From contig NZ_JAWDKD010000015.1 in the NCBI RefSeq assembly GCF_032714475.1, positions 71,450 through 135,449 on the forward strand: a DNA stretch of 64,000 bases, in the 5' to 3' direction. Every line of letters starts with the position of its first letter. Within the stretch, counting starts at the first letter, position 1. This DNA comes from Methanolapillus africanus. GTDB taxonomy: Archaea; Halobacteriota; Methanosarcinia; Methanosarcinales; Methanosarcinaceae. Below the pieces are notes generated by a model that saw only the letters and a list, made by a program, of their open reading frames with translations, did no database searches and had not been told where the DNA came from. Of the stretch, positions 27,281 to 36,025 are shown in pieces. Made by a program: the position numbers and the translations under genes.

Positions 27281-27848
27281 TTGAGGTTCTTTAGAATACG
27301 TTTTTTTATTTTATTTGTTTTTGTTGTTTACTTGGGTTTTTGAGGGAATTTAAAGATTCTTACGGTTCTTTAAATTTTTTAGGTTTGGTATTTTGATCGT
27401 TTTTCCGTTTTTGTTCTTCAAATTTTTCGTTTTTTTATTTCTAACCATTTTTTCGAGCTGACCTCTGAAACTCCGAAATTGTGCTTCCAATTCAAGAGGC
27501 ACGATTTCAGAGAACTTAACCTCAAAAATGAATATGAGGTATATAAATATAACGTAGGCGACTTCGTTCTTTGACGAAGTTTTTGAATCAAATGATTCTA
27601 AAAAATACGGTATCGACGAAGTTAAAAAAATATAAGAGGGATGAAGCGCCAAATTTCGAAAACAAAAGGGGACCGAAAGAACCATATATCAAAGATTTTC
27701 GAAATAAAATAAAATTTAAAAAATAAATAGCCTGATAATTATTTTTAGTGAATACGTATCTGATTCTATGATGAATATATCTGTCAAAGGAATTCATCGA
27801 AAAATAAAAAATAAAACTGCCGCCCCTATTGATTTATTTTATAAAACG
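27281..27848. other. Intergenic stretch with possible decayed coding sequence
   Basis: On the + strand, 27437-27575 can be read as a frame of about 45 codons containing HDFRELNLKNEYEVYKYNVG, stopped by TGA. Shifted frames continue it (FESNDSKKYGIDEVKK, then APNFENKRGPKEPYIKDFRN) to 27726. The text looks protein-like but needs two frameshifts and I do not recognise it. No ribosome site is evident. It may be a dead transposon or orphan gene, or chance. Confidence 0.25.
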
Positions 27849-27867
27849 TGTTGCTGTAACGCGCGCG
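27849..27867 (-). repeat. Solitary GC box
   Basis: TGTTGCTGTAACGCGCGCG as written on the + strand, 66 bases past the stop of the HTH regulator, GC end towards the gene. No composite hairpin is attached. Confidence 0.6.
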
Positions 27868-27932
27868 GGCGGCGCGCACAAAAGCAAAAAAGAGCCGAAA
27901 AAACAAAGAAATAAAAAAATAGGAATCGAGGA

Positions 27933-28676
27933 TTAGATTCCCTTGATGGAGTATTGCCCGTATTTTTTCAATTCGGCAATCGCTTCGGTAATGTCTTTGG
28001 TGGTGCACAAGAGCGGAATCCGGTCGACTTCCGCCATTTTAACCGCCATCGGATCCACTTCGTCTTTGCCGAGGCCGTGCAAAACAATGGCGCCCGGCTT
28101 GAGGTTCGTCACGCGGATGGCGACAAGCGGCGACTTTCCGGTCGACACTTTTGTAAAAATCATAGCGCGGTCGGTGCTCCAGCCGTAAAGGCGCTGGAAT
28201 TCGTACGACGACATTTCCAAAATGGAGCGCTTGCTGTCGACAACGGAAAAACCGTAAAGCGGGCGTTCCATACCGCGGTAAAGAACGTGAGCGTCGAGAA
28301 GCGACACCAGTTTTTGAAATTGAATCGGGATGGAATATTCGTAAGTCGAATAGATGGACTCTTTGGAACTGTCATTGGCCAGCATCGTTTCATACGCGTG
28401 GATTTTTTGTCCGCCGCGTTCGGTATCGATGGCCAAAAGAGATTCGACGATCTTGCTGACCATGAGCGTTCCCGGAGATTTCCGGCGGCCGCTTTCATAA
28501 TCGCTGATCACCGAGGGTGAGACTTGAAGCGCGTTTGAGATGTCGGTTTGCGACACTTCGAAGTTAAGACGCCATTTTTTGAGGCATTCGCCGGGTTTTT
28601 CGGAAAGCGTAATCTCTCCGGCCATTTTCTCGGCAAGCCTTTTTTTCAAATTTTCAAAAGCTTCGTTGTCTGTCAT
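27933..28676 (-). CDS. HTH transcriptional regulator, archaeal mevalonate-operon type
   Basis: 247 residues. An XRE-type helix-turn-helix covers about 30-85 (NFEVSQTDISNALQVSPSVI, then SDYESGRRKSP). A C-terminal domain of about 130 residues has VAIRVTNLKPGAIVLHGLGK and ends with IPLLCTTKDITEAIAELKKY, a pattern of CBS-like or ligand-binding archaeal regulators. In many methanogens this gene stands directly upstream of HMG-CoA synthase, so it probably controls lipid precursor synthesis; here it is 750 bases away. The ATG at 28676 has no Shine-Dalgarno but lies about 29 bases from a TATA box, so a leaderless mRNA is likely. Confidence 0.85.
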   Translation of the reverse strand: MTDNEAFENLKKRLAEKMAGEITLSEKPGECLKKWRLNFEVSQTDISNALQVSPSVISDYESGRRKSPGTLMVSKIVESLLAIDTERGGQKIHAYETMLANDSSKESIYSTYEYSIPIQFQKLVSLLDAHVLYRGMERPLYGFSVVDSKRSILEMSSYEFQRLYGWSTDRAMIFTKVSTGKSPLVAIRVTNLKPGAIVLHGLGKDEVDPMAVKMAEVDRIPLLCTTKDITEAIAELKKYGQYSIKGI

Positions 28677-28698
28677 GACAAACAAGAGAAGGGTTGAA

Positions 28699-28711
28699 TG
28701 AAATATAAACT
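28699..28711 (-). promoter_or_regulatory. TATA box of the HTH regulator (leaderless transcript)
   Basis: On the minus strand AAGTTTATATTTC is centred about 29 bases before the ATG, which is the usual TATA-to-start distance in archaea. With no ribosome site between them, transcription should begin at or next to the start codon. Confidence 0.5.
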
Positions 28712-28835
28712 TAACTCACCTGTTATAAAAGTTGACAAATAAAAAAACAAAACCGAACGGCTTTTTATAAAACGAAAAATCAGATATTCGAAAAAATCAA
28801 AATTCATCACATATAAATCCATCGATTTTGAAAAA

Positions 28836-30089
28836 ATGAAAAAGAAGATGAATACCCTCTGTTTTTTTCGGTTTATGATTCAAAAGAGCAATGACAACAG
28901 CAATGGCAGCGGTAACGGCAACAGCAATGATAAGGACAAATATTCCGCAAGACCGGAAACCGGTTTGAATTTTGAACAAAAACAAACGCGTACGACAGTT
29001 TCGGATATTCGAACGTGGCTGATTTGTCCGCGTTTGTTTTTCTTCAACGAATCCCACCGCGAAAAAAACAAAATTTCATCGGAAAGTGATGAATTTTCAA
29101 ATCATATTCTGTATCAAAAAGATCCGGTTCGTTTTTTTGAAGCCGAGTTTTTGAAAGAAATCTGCTTCTTTTTGCCGGAAATGGTGACAGCGGCGGCTCA
29201 AGAAAATGAAAACGGCAACTTTTTGGATGAAAGCAAATTGAAAAAGGAATTAAAGCAATTGGCTGACGATTTAAAAGAAGAAATGACACTTTGGACGCCG
29301 GATGAAAACGAGTTTTCAAAATCAGTTTCCGTCAAAACAAAATCAGCGGACGGTCTTTATGACGCGGATTCAAAAAATCCGGTTTGGGAAAAAACGACGC
29401 GTCAAAACCCAAATCCGGCCTTCCCTTCCGCGATCGTCGCCGAAAAAACGGATTTGGGCTATCTGGCGGCTCCCGAAAAAATCAAACCGGTTTTTGAAGA
29501 AAACGCTTCGAAAACCCCGTCCGTGTTCACATCTTCCTCCTCTTCCGCCTCTTCCGCCGCCATCGACGACGCTTACGACGCTGCCGTTCGCCGGATTCCG
29601 AAATTGATTCAAAACGTTTCAAAGACAATTGAATGCTACGGTTTTTCGCTTTACGACGCCGCCGGAAATCCGGCGGCGGCAAATACATCCTATTATTATG
29701 AAAAACTGAATCTGTCGGGCGCGCCGCACAAAATCGTTGTTCTCGACGGCAAACTTCTGCCGTATTTGATTAAAACGTCAAAAACGCCGGCAAACGGCAT
29801 TTGGGAGAAAGACCGGATCGCTGCGGCCGCGTATGTTCTGATTCTTGAAAACCGGTTCGGAAAAGCGAATGTTTCCGACAATTTTATTGCGGATTATGCC
29901 GGAGAATTGCGCGTCGGGCGCGTGCGTTCCGATGACAAAAAGATGGTTTTGCGGATTTTGAGGCAGATGAAAGAAGCGAGAAACGGAAAAATGCCCAACG
30001 AGCGAAACATTCGGTTTTGCAGCCATTGCCCGCACCAAGAAAAATGCCGGCCGAAGCTGACATCGTTTTTGTCCCGGCTTTTTGAATAA
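28836..30089 (+). CDS. Cas4/Dna2-like nuclease family protein with altered active site
   Basis: 417 residues as drawn; an ATG at 28875 is also possible because the first 45 residues are Asn/Gly/Ser-rich. The four-cysteine iron-sulphur pattern of Cas4 is present: one Cys in DIRTWLICPRLFFF (Cys 64) and three in FCSHCPHQEKC (395, 398, 404). The nuclease core normally has Asp, Glu-x-Lys and Gln. Here the matching segments read GAPHKIVV, LLPYLIKTSK and KDRIAAAAYVLILE, so Asp, Glu and Gln appear replaced and only the Lys remains. A 130-residue low-conservation insert separates the halves. No cas1, cas2 or CRISPR is nearby. It may bind DNA without cutting. The AIR-synthase-like gene follows by 88 bases. 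Confidence 0.7.
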   Translation: MKKKMNTLCFFRFMIQKSNDNSNGSGNGNSNDKDKYSARPETGLNFEQKQTRTTVSDIRTWLICPRLFFFNESHREKNKISSESDEFSNHILYQKDPVRFFEAEFLKEICFFLPEMVTAAAQENENGNFLDESKLKKELKQLADDLKEEMTLWTPDENEFSKSVSVKTKSADGLYDADSKNPVWEKTTRQNPNPAFPSAIVAEKTDLGYLAAPEKIKPVFEENASKTPSVFTSSSSSASSAAIDDAYDAAVRRIPKLIQNVSKTIECYGFSLYDAAGNPAAANTSYYYEKLNLSGAPHKIVVLDGKLLPYLIKTSKTPANGIWEKDRIAAAAYVLILENRFGKANVSDNFIADYAGELRVGRVRSDDKKMVLRILRQMKEARNGKMPNERNIRFCSHCPHQEKCRPKLTSFLSRLFE

Positions 30090-30177
30090 CCGGCGGTGAT
30101 TTGGGATTGAGGGATTTGGGAATTTATAAATAGAGAATCGGTATAGTTAAGAAAATCAATCTTTCAGGAAATAAACA

Positions 30178-31170
30178 ATGGAAATCGGAAAAGTGCCGCA
30201 CGATGTTTTAAAAAACATCGTTTTTGACAAATTAAAATTCTTCGACCCGGACGTCATGATCAAACCCGGCATCGGCGAAGATTGCGCGGTTTTAAATTGC
30301 GGCGAACAGCTCGCCGTTTTGTCGTGCGACCCGATTACCGGCGCGTCCAAAGAAGTCGGGCGCTTGGCTGTTCATGTTTCCTGCAACGACATCGCCGCCA
30401 GCGGCATTCGTCCTCTCGGCCTTCTGGTTTCGATTCTTCTGCCGCCCGGAACAACGGAAAACGATCTTGAAATGCTGATGACGGAAATCGCCGAAACCGC
30501 GACCGCCATCGGCGTCAGCGTGATCGGCGGCCACACGGAAGTCACCGACGCCGTCGCCCGCACCGTGATCAACATGACCGCAATCGGCATTTCCAAGAAA
30601 GATCAAATTATCCGTTCTTCCGGCGCCCGCCCCGGCGACAAAATCGTCGTCACCAAAACTGTCGGCCTGGAAGGAACCGCGATTATTGCCAACGAAAAAG
30701 AAGCCGAGCTGAAAAAGAAATTCGGCCTTCCGTTCGTCGAAAAAGCCAAGTCTTGCATCACGCAAATCAGCGTTGTGGAAGAAGGCATCGCCGCCGGTGA
30801 GATCGGTCCCGAATTCGTTCACGCGATGCACGACATCACCGAAGGCGGCGTTTTCGGCGCCGCGTGGGAAATGGCGGAAGCCGCCAACATCGGCGTCACC
30901 GTGTCTGCGGATCAGATTCCGGTCGCCCCCGAAACAAAAACCGTTTGCGAGCATTACCAATTGAATCCCTGCCGGCTGATATCAAGCGGCAGCATGATGA
31001 TTGCGACGTCAAAGCCGGAACTGCTGATTGAAAAATTGAGCGAAAAAGGCGTTTTGGCAACCGTTGTCGGCGAATTCTTGGACAAAGCGGACGACCGGTT
31101 TGTCGTCAAAGGCGATGAGAAGAAGGTTTTAGAACCGCCGAAATCGGATGAATTGTATAAATTAGATTGA
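30178..31170 (+). CDS. AIR synthase-like protein (HypE/PurM/SelD superfamily)
   Basis: 330 residues. The ATP-binding N-terminal motif is PGIGEDCAVL near 37, then SCDPITGASKEVGRLAVHVS and NDIAASGIRPLGLL; C-terminal signatures are DITEGGVFGAAWEMA near 221 and SSGSMMIATS. The overall order is that of HypE-like hydrogenase maturation proteins. True HypE ends in a conserved Cys (PRIC), which is missing here (the end is SDELYKLD). It is therefore a HypE paralogue of unknown substrate. CAGGAAA precedes the ATG. Stop TGA. Confidence 0.85.
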   Translation: MEIGKVPHDVLKNIVFDKLKFFDPDVMIKPGIGEDCAVLNCGEQLAVLSCDPITGASKEVGRLAVHVSCNDIAASGIRPLGLLVSILLPPGTTENDLEMLMTEIAETATAIGVSVIGGHTEVTDAVARTVINMTAIGISKKDQIIRSSGARPGDKIVVTKTVGLEGTAIIANEKEAELKKKFGLPFVEKAKSCITQISVVEEGIAAGEIGPEFVHAMHDITEGGVFGAAWEMAEAANIGVTVSADQIPVAPETKTVCEHYQLNPCRLISSGSMMIATSKPELLIEKLSEKGVLATVVGEFLDKADDRFVVKGDEKKVLEPPKSDELYKLD

Positions 31171-31206
31171 TTGAATTATTTTTCCTTTTTTTCTTGCGCC
31201 GGCATG

Positions 31207-31685
31207 CGCGCGCGTTACAGCGACAATTTTTCTTTTTGATTTTAAAAAGTGTCCATGATTTTTTAATTTTGGGCCAAACAACCCGTCCCGCAAACTTTTA
31301 TTTCGACAGCGAGCAAACCACCCCGCAAAATCAGACGCTTTGCGTCTGTATTTTGCGGAATCCGATCAGTAAGATGCATTCCAACTTGCAGTACTGAGTT
31401 GCATCTGCAGTTGACTGTTTTTAGGTTGGTGGTTGCACCTACTGTTTCTGAAAATACAGTTGTTTACTTGTTCCAATCTGCACCTACTGTTTCCAACAAT
31501 ACAGTGTTTACTTGTTCCAATTTGCACCTTCTGTTCGCAGTCCAAATTGTATCTGTTCAGCGGTATCCGTAAAATACAGACGCTATCGCGTCTGATTTTA
31601 CGGGATGGTTTGCTCAACATCGTCGAAAAATCGCCGATCACTTTTCAAAAACTCGAAACAAAAAAGTGCCGCCATAACGCGCGCG
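31207..31685. repeat. Composite intergenic element 7: complete symmetrical form
   Basis: This lies between convergent genes. Left GC box 31207-31225; spacer with GCAAACCACCCCG; hairpin 31323-31358 (CCGCAAAATCAGACGC, TTT, partner); repeat units to about 31560, for example TTGCACCTACTGTTTCCAAC at intervals near 43 bases; hairpin 31567-31603 (CCGTAAAATACAGACGC with its partner); GGATGGTTTGCTCA; right GC box 31667-31685 inverted. The two ends are inverted repeats of each other. No frame within it looks coding. Confidence 0.78.
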
Positions 31686-31743
31686 CAGCGGCTCACCAAA
31701 AAAACAAAAAAAACAAAAAAGAGTTGAGAACGAATTGTCGATC

Positions 31744-32847
31744 TCAACAATGTTTTTCATGGCCGGCAGAACAGCCGGCGCCATCATCAATAATGACTTT
31801 CAAATCTCTCTGCCGGCACGGGATTTCGATTCCTTCTTCCCGGAAACGCTTCAAAACGGTCGTGTTGATGTAGTCGCGCGACTCCCATTTTCGGTCGAAA
31901 CGGTTGGTCCAAAACGTCACCATCAAGTTCAAACTCGACTCGCCGAACTCCAGGAAAAAGACTTCCGGCGCCGGCACTTCTAAAATGTGGTCGAAATTTT
32001 TGGCGGCCTGCGTCGCCACTTCTTTCAGAATCGCTTTGACTTTTTCAATATCCGAGCCGTAGCCGACGGAAAACGCCAGACGGACTTTCAGATTGATGTC
32101 CGGCATCGCGTAATTGGTAATGATGCTGGTGGAAACCGTCGAGTTCGGAATGGTCATGAGTTCGTTGTCCAACGTTTTGATGCGCGTGCTGCGGGAGCCG
32201 ACGTCGAGGACGTCGCCGACGTGGTCGCCGATTCGAACGCGGTCGCCGACTTTAAACGGCCGGTCCGCGTAAATCATAGCGCCGCCGAAAAAGTTGCCGA
32301 GCGTATCCTGAGCGGCCAGCGCCACCGCAATGCCGATGACGCCGATGCCGGCCAACAGCGGCGTGATGTTGACGTCATAGATTTTTAAAATAATGACCAC
32401 GGCGACAAACCAAATGATGTATCCGGCAAGCAAATCCAAGAGTCCGAGCAGCCGCGTTGTGATGTCGTTCTTGGAACTTTGGATGACTCGGCGTCCGTAA
32501 AATTCCATGATGTTCTGAACCAGCGCCGACAAAAACCAAGCGCCGATGATGACCGCCAGCACTTCGTCGATTTCCGTCGCCAGCAATTCTTCCATACCGG
32601 CCGGCGTCAGAATGTAATTTTTAACGCCGTAATACGCCGGAATCAAAAAAGCAACAATGGTCACCGGCTTTCCGACCGACCCCAGCAAAATGTCGTCCCA
32701 TTTTGTTTCCGTCGTTTCAACTTTTTTGAGCATCCATTTCCGAATCTGCCGCAATCCGAAAAAGAGCACTAGTCCCAAAACAATGAACAAGCAGCCGATA
32801 AAAAATGAAGGATCCGTGTAGTCAATATATGATAAGTAGTCCGCCAT
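31744..32847 (-). CDS. Small-conductance mechanosensitive channel, MscS family
   Basis: 367 residues. Four N-terminal membrane segments (about 15-35, 60-80, 100-120, 135-155) precede the pore helix and the MscS beta domain: GVIGIAVALAAQDTLGNFFGG around 170-190, then FKVGDRVRIGDHVGDVLDVG and SRSTRIKTLDNELMTIPNST. The C-terminal alpha/beta domain ends near residue 350. The channel opens under membrane tension to release solutes during osmotic downshock. The length is between MscS and the larger YbdG type. Stop TGA. Confidence 0.95.
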   Translation of the reverse strand: MADYLSYIDYTDPSFFIGCLFIVLGLVLFFGLRQIRKWMLKKVETTETKWDDILLGSVGKPVTIVAFLIPAYYGVKNYILTPAGMEELLATEIDEVLAVIIGAWFLSALVQNIMEFYGRRVIQSSKNDITTRLLGLLDLLAGYIIWFVAVVIILKIYDVNITPLLAGIGVIGIAVALAAQDTLGNFFGGAMIYADRPFKVGDRVRIGDHVGDVLDVGSRSTRIKTLDNELMTIPNSTVSTSIITNYAMPDINLKVRLAFSVGYGSDIEKVKAILKEVATQAAKNFDHILEVPAPEVFFLEFGESSLNLMVTFWTNRFDRKWESRDYINTTVLKRFREEGIEIPCRQRDLKVIIDDGAGCSAGHEKHC

Positions 32848-33067
32848 AAAATCCCGTTTAACGTTGAATTATCCTTTTTGTATATATTAATCAAATTATA
32901 TATTTCAAATAATCATGTAGAATCAGATAACCTTTATAATTATTAATTTACATTCTACAATCATTCAATCTATTTATTTAATTCTGATTGAAGAAGTCGG
33001 ATGAGGGCGTTTTATTTTATAAAAAATATTTAAAAAAAGATAAATAAATTAATTTTTCGGGATATTT

Positions 33068-35047
33068 ATGCGGGCGCTGAGCGGAAAAAATTTACTTTTG
33101 GTATCGTTGTTGATTTTTTGCGGGTTATATTTGATGGGAACGGCTTTTGCAGATGAAATTATTGTTCAAACCAGTCCCGATGTTTATACGATTTATTTGG
33201 ATCCGGCTTTGGTGAACAACAGCGGAACGATTCGGGGTACGGGCGGCGTCGTTTATGGGGATATTTATGAATCTTCCGGTACATTTTACTATAGTGGAAC
33301 TTATTCGTCTGATATCTCCTATACATTTACGAGTCTTAGTGTTTCTGATGGTTTTTATGTACATTTCTCTCCTTCCACAGTAACCGATGCCAATATTGTT
33401 TTAACAGGACCTTATACGGGTGCAAATAATTTTAGTCTCCTCGTAGATTCAAGTTCACTCGTTCCGATAAATATTACTTTAAATGAAAACAATTTTGAAA
33501 CGGTTAGCAACATAACGCTATTCAATGGTCCTTATGGTAATGTCCATATTTCAAATTTGAATATTTCACAGGGCGATTTGATTATTTCAGGTGTTAATGC
33601 GTCAGATGTATCAGTTTCCGTTAAAAATTCGAGTGTAAACGGCAGCGTCATTATTTCACGCGTTAATGATTCTTCTTCCCCTTCCGGTCCGGTGACGGTT
33701 TCAAATTTAACTTTGACAAGCGGAACACTGGCTTTAACAGATATCATTGCAACAGACATTACAATTTCAAATTCCAATTTGATTGCCTCTTCTCCAACAT
33801 CCGAATTGCTGTTGCTCAACAACATTTCAGCTGACAGTGCGTCAATTTCCGGCATGAATATTGAAAACGGGTCTCTTTTTTTTAATCATACAAATTTTGT
33901 ATATCCGGTGAGTATATTTAATAACACAATTTCGAATGATTCCTATGTTCTTGAATTTGATGAACTTCACACAGATGTTCTTCAAATATATAACAATAAA
34001 TTTGTCATCGGAACCGGAATTAATTACGCTAATATAATCTCATCGTCTTCGATTTATTTTAACGAAGTTGATCCCTTCGGTGTTCTGATAACTCCTCATT
34101 CGGGTCGGAACATTGTTGGCGGCCCATACATCGCCGGAAACTATTGGACCACCTTGGTCGAAACCGGTTATTCGGATATGTTGACTGCGACTTCAACCGG
34201 TTATTCGGATGTGCCATATCCCATTCCAATTTCAGGCTCCGGAAGTTTTACAGATAATTATCCGCTCACAAAATACACTGCACCGCCCAGCGGCGGCGGC
34301 ACCGGCAGCCCCGTTGTTATTACGACGCCTCCTGTTGATCCCCCGTCATCGGACCCGCAACCCGGAACTCCTCTTGATCCTGTTAACCCACCGGCCGACC
34401 CGGTCACGCCGGGAAATCCGACACCGGCCGGATCAGGTTTCACAGCAGGCAGCGGCGGTATTCACGGAACATTGAAAACGTTGAAAGAAGAAGATATGCC
34501 GACCGATGAAGTTGTTTCCGATTACATCGCGCCGGCGGCGGTCATTATCGGCGCGGCGGGCGGCACGCTGCTCATTCTCATTATCAGTTTGATCGACACG
34601 TTTTTCGACGCCACGTCCGCGCAAGTTCGCGGTTCGGCCAAAGGCCGGTTCCATTTGAAATTCAACCCGCCGAAATGGGCGGACATTATCAGCGCCCGGT
34701 TCGCGTTCATGGTTTTGATGTTCTTCGTCGGCGTTTGTATCGTGGATACGATTTTGGCAGACACGGTTGACAAAGCGATGAACGGCGGTCTTTTAACGTT
34801 CCTGGCGGCGATCATTCCGCCGATTTTCGTCATCGCATTCCTCAACATCGGGGGCGGCCTTTTCATTGACGAAATTTTGGATTACATTTTGGAAAGAACC
34901 GGCAAATACGCCCGGAAAAAAACACGGCTTTTGGACGTGATTGACTCCAACCGCAAGATCAACATCGCGGTCTTCTTTGTGATTGTCGTCGTGGCGATCG
35001 CTTTGGTGACGTTCTTCACGCTATTCTTGGATTGGACGCTGTTGTAA
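33068..35047 (+). CDS. Large surface protein: signal peptide, beta-helix-like repeats, Pro-rich linker, four membrane helices
   Basis: 659 residues. A signal peptide covers 1-28 (ending GTAFA). Residues 30-400 are Ser/Thr/Asn-rich with repeated short strands of the type ISNLNISQGDLIISGVN, TVSNLTLTSGTLAL and SISGMNIENGSLFF, which suggest a right-handed parallel beta-helix facing outwards. A Pro/Gly/Thr linker covers about 400-455 (DPPSSDPQPGTPLDPVNPPA). The last 200 residues have four hydrophobic helices with a basic loop. An extracellular beta-helix tied to a four-helix membrane domain would suit adhesion or a cell-wall role. I do not know the family of the membrane part. Confidence 0.8.
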   Translation: MRALSGKNLLLVSLLIFCGLYLMGTAFADEIIVQTSPDVYTIYLDPALVNNSGTIRGTGGVVYGDIYESSGTFYYSGTYSSDISYTFTSLSVSDGFYVHFSPSTVTDANIVLTGPYTGANNFSLLVDSSSLVPINITLNENNFETVSNITLFNGPYGNVHISNLNISQGDLIISGVNASDVSVSVKNSSVNGSVIISRVNDSSSPSGPVTVSNLTLTSGTLALTDIIATDITISNSNLIASSPTSELLLLNNISADSASISGMNIENGSLFFNHTNFVYPVSIFNNTISNDSYVLEFDELHTDVLQIYNNKFVIGTGINYANIISSSSIYFNEVDPFGVLITPHSGRNIVGGPYIAGNYWTTLVETGYSDMLTATSTGYSDVPYPIPISGSGSFTDNYPLTKYTAPPSGGGTGSPVVITTPPVDPPSSDPQPGTPLDPVNPPADPVTPGNPTPAGSGFTAGSGGIHGTLKTLKEEDMPTDEVVSDYIAPAAVIIGAAGGTLLILIISLIDTFFDATSAQVRGSAKGRFHLKFNPPKWADIISARFAFMVLMFFVGVCIVDTILADTVDKAMNGGLLTFLAAIIPPIFVIAFLNIGGGLFIDEILDYILERTGKYARKKTRLLDVIDSNRKINIAVFFVIVVVAIALVTFFTLFLDWTLL

Positions 35048-35059
35048 TTGTCACCCGAA

Positions 35060-35285
35060 ATTCAATTTAAAAAACAAAAATTACAAAACAAAATAATACA
35101 AAACAAAAAAACCAAATCAAACAAAATCAAATCAAACAAACCAAATCAAACAAAATCAAATCAAACAAACCAAATCAAACAAAATCAAACAAAATCAAAT
35201 CAAACAAACCAAATCAAACAAAATCAAATCAAACAAACCAAATCAAACAAACCAAATCAAACAAAATCAAACCAAATCCGAATTT
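35060..35285. repeat. A/C-rich low-complexity array
   Basis: About 225 bases made of AAATC, AAACA and AAACC pentamers, with the 10-mer CAAATCAAAC repeated about ten times. It starts a dozen bases after the surface-protein stop. Similar pentamers appear briefly at 8150-8190. It probably grew by slippage. Confidence 0.8.
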
Positions 35286-35308
35286 GAATAAAACAACATC
35301 TTTAAAAA

Positions 35309-35350
35309 GCCGGCAGATGTATAAACTGCCGGCCGCTTTTTTAATTTTTC
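35309..35350 (+). terminator. Terminator of the surface-protein gene
   Basis: GCCGGCAG and CTGCCGGC pair around ATGTATAAA, followed by CGCTTTTTTAATTTTT. It lies downstream of the low-complexity array. Confidence 0.75.
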
Positions 35351-35365
35351 ATCTTCCAAATTCGG

Positions 35366-35635
35366 AAAGTTTATATGTCATTAATCTTATTCAGGGAAGT
35401 TACCATTCGAAAAAGTATTGTATATCTGATTTTTATTAACACGATTTTTGATCCGTTATATCAAATTCAGGATACCGTATTTTCGAACGCTGTCGGCTGT
35501 GTTTTCAGCCGAATGGTACACTATAATATAGAGTCAAAGATCGGATCTGCGCGATCCCGCATCTTCGCACTATAATGTAGAAAAAGCGTGAGTAGGATTT
35601 TTGTTTATTTTCAAAAAATCTTGCGGAGGAAAATA
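35366..35635 (+). promoter_or_regulatory. Promoter and structured leader of the L18e ribosomal operon
   Basis: A TATA-like TTTATATG is at 35369-35376, so a leader of about 240 bases is possible. It contains a small hairpin (GGCTG, TGTTTT, CAGCC near 35494-35509) and a stronger two-part hairpin at 35537-35565 (AAGAT/ATCTT and GGATC/GATCC). The strong hairpin is flanked by direct repeats CACTATAATATAG (35519) and CACTATAATGTAG (35568). Autoregulation by a ribosomal protein would fit, but no known motif is recognised. Confidence 0.4.
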
Positions 35636-36016
35636 ATGGGTAAAAGAACACTTGTAAAACTCTCGAGAAAGACGAATCCGAGAATGATCAATCTCATTTT
35701 GACGCTTAAAAACGCGGCCAATGAGAACGACGCGCCGATCTGGTCGGCGATTGCCAAAAAATTTGAAAACCCGTGCAGAAACTATGCCGATGTGAATCTG
35801 AGCAAAGTGAACCGGTACGCCAAGGAAAACGAAGTCCTTTTGGTTCCGGGAAAACTTCTCGGCGCCGGCGACGTTGACTTCCCGGTGACCGTTGCAGCAC
35901 TCAGCTTCAGTGTTGCGGCAGCTGAAAAAATCACAGCGGCCGGCGGCAAATGCATGAGAATCGAAGACATCCTTGAAGAGAACCCCAAAGGGTCAGGCAT
36001 TCGGATTTTCCAGTGA
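35636..36016 (+). CDS. rpl18e: 50S ribosomal protein L18e
   Basis: 126 residues from the ATG at 35636, which has GCGGAGG upstream; the open frame begins earlier at 35588. Signatures: TLVKLSRKTNPRMINLILTL near the start and LLVPGKLLGAGDV in the middle, ending in GSGIRIFQ. It is the first gene of the conserved archaeal L18e-L13-S9-RpoN-RpoK-S2 operon. Stop TGA, nine bases before L13. Confidence 0.96.
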   Translation: MGKRTLVKLSRKTNPRMINLILTLKNAANENDAPIWSAIAKKFENPCRNYADVNLSKVNRYAKENEVLLVPGKLLGAGDVDFPVTVAALSFSVAAAEKITAAGGKCMRIEDILEENPKGSGIRIFQ

Positions 36017-36025
36017 GGTGCAAAA

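Noticed and set aside
27350..27797. Minus-strand frames between the HTH regulator and HMG-CoA synthase
   Set aside because: They have a Lys/Asn-rich end and hydrophobic random start with no ribosome site; the opposite strand reads more protein-like, though broken.
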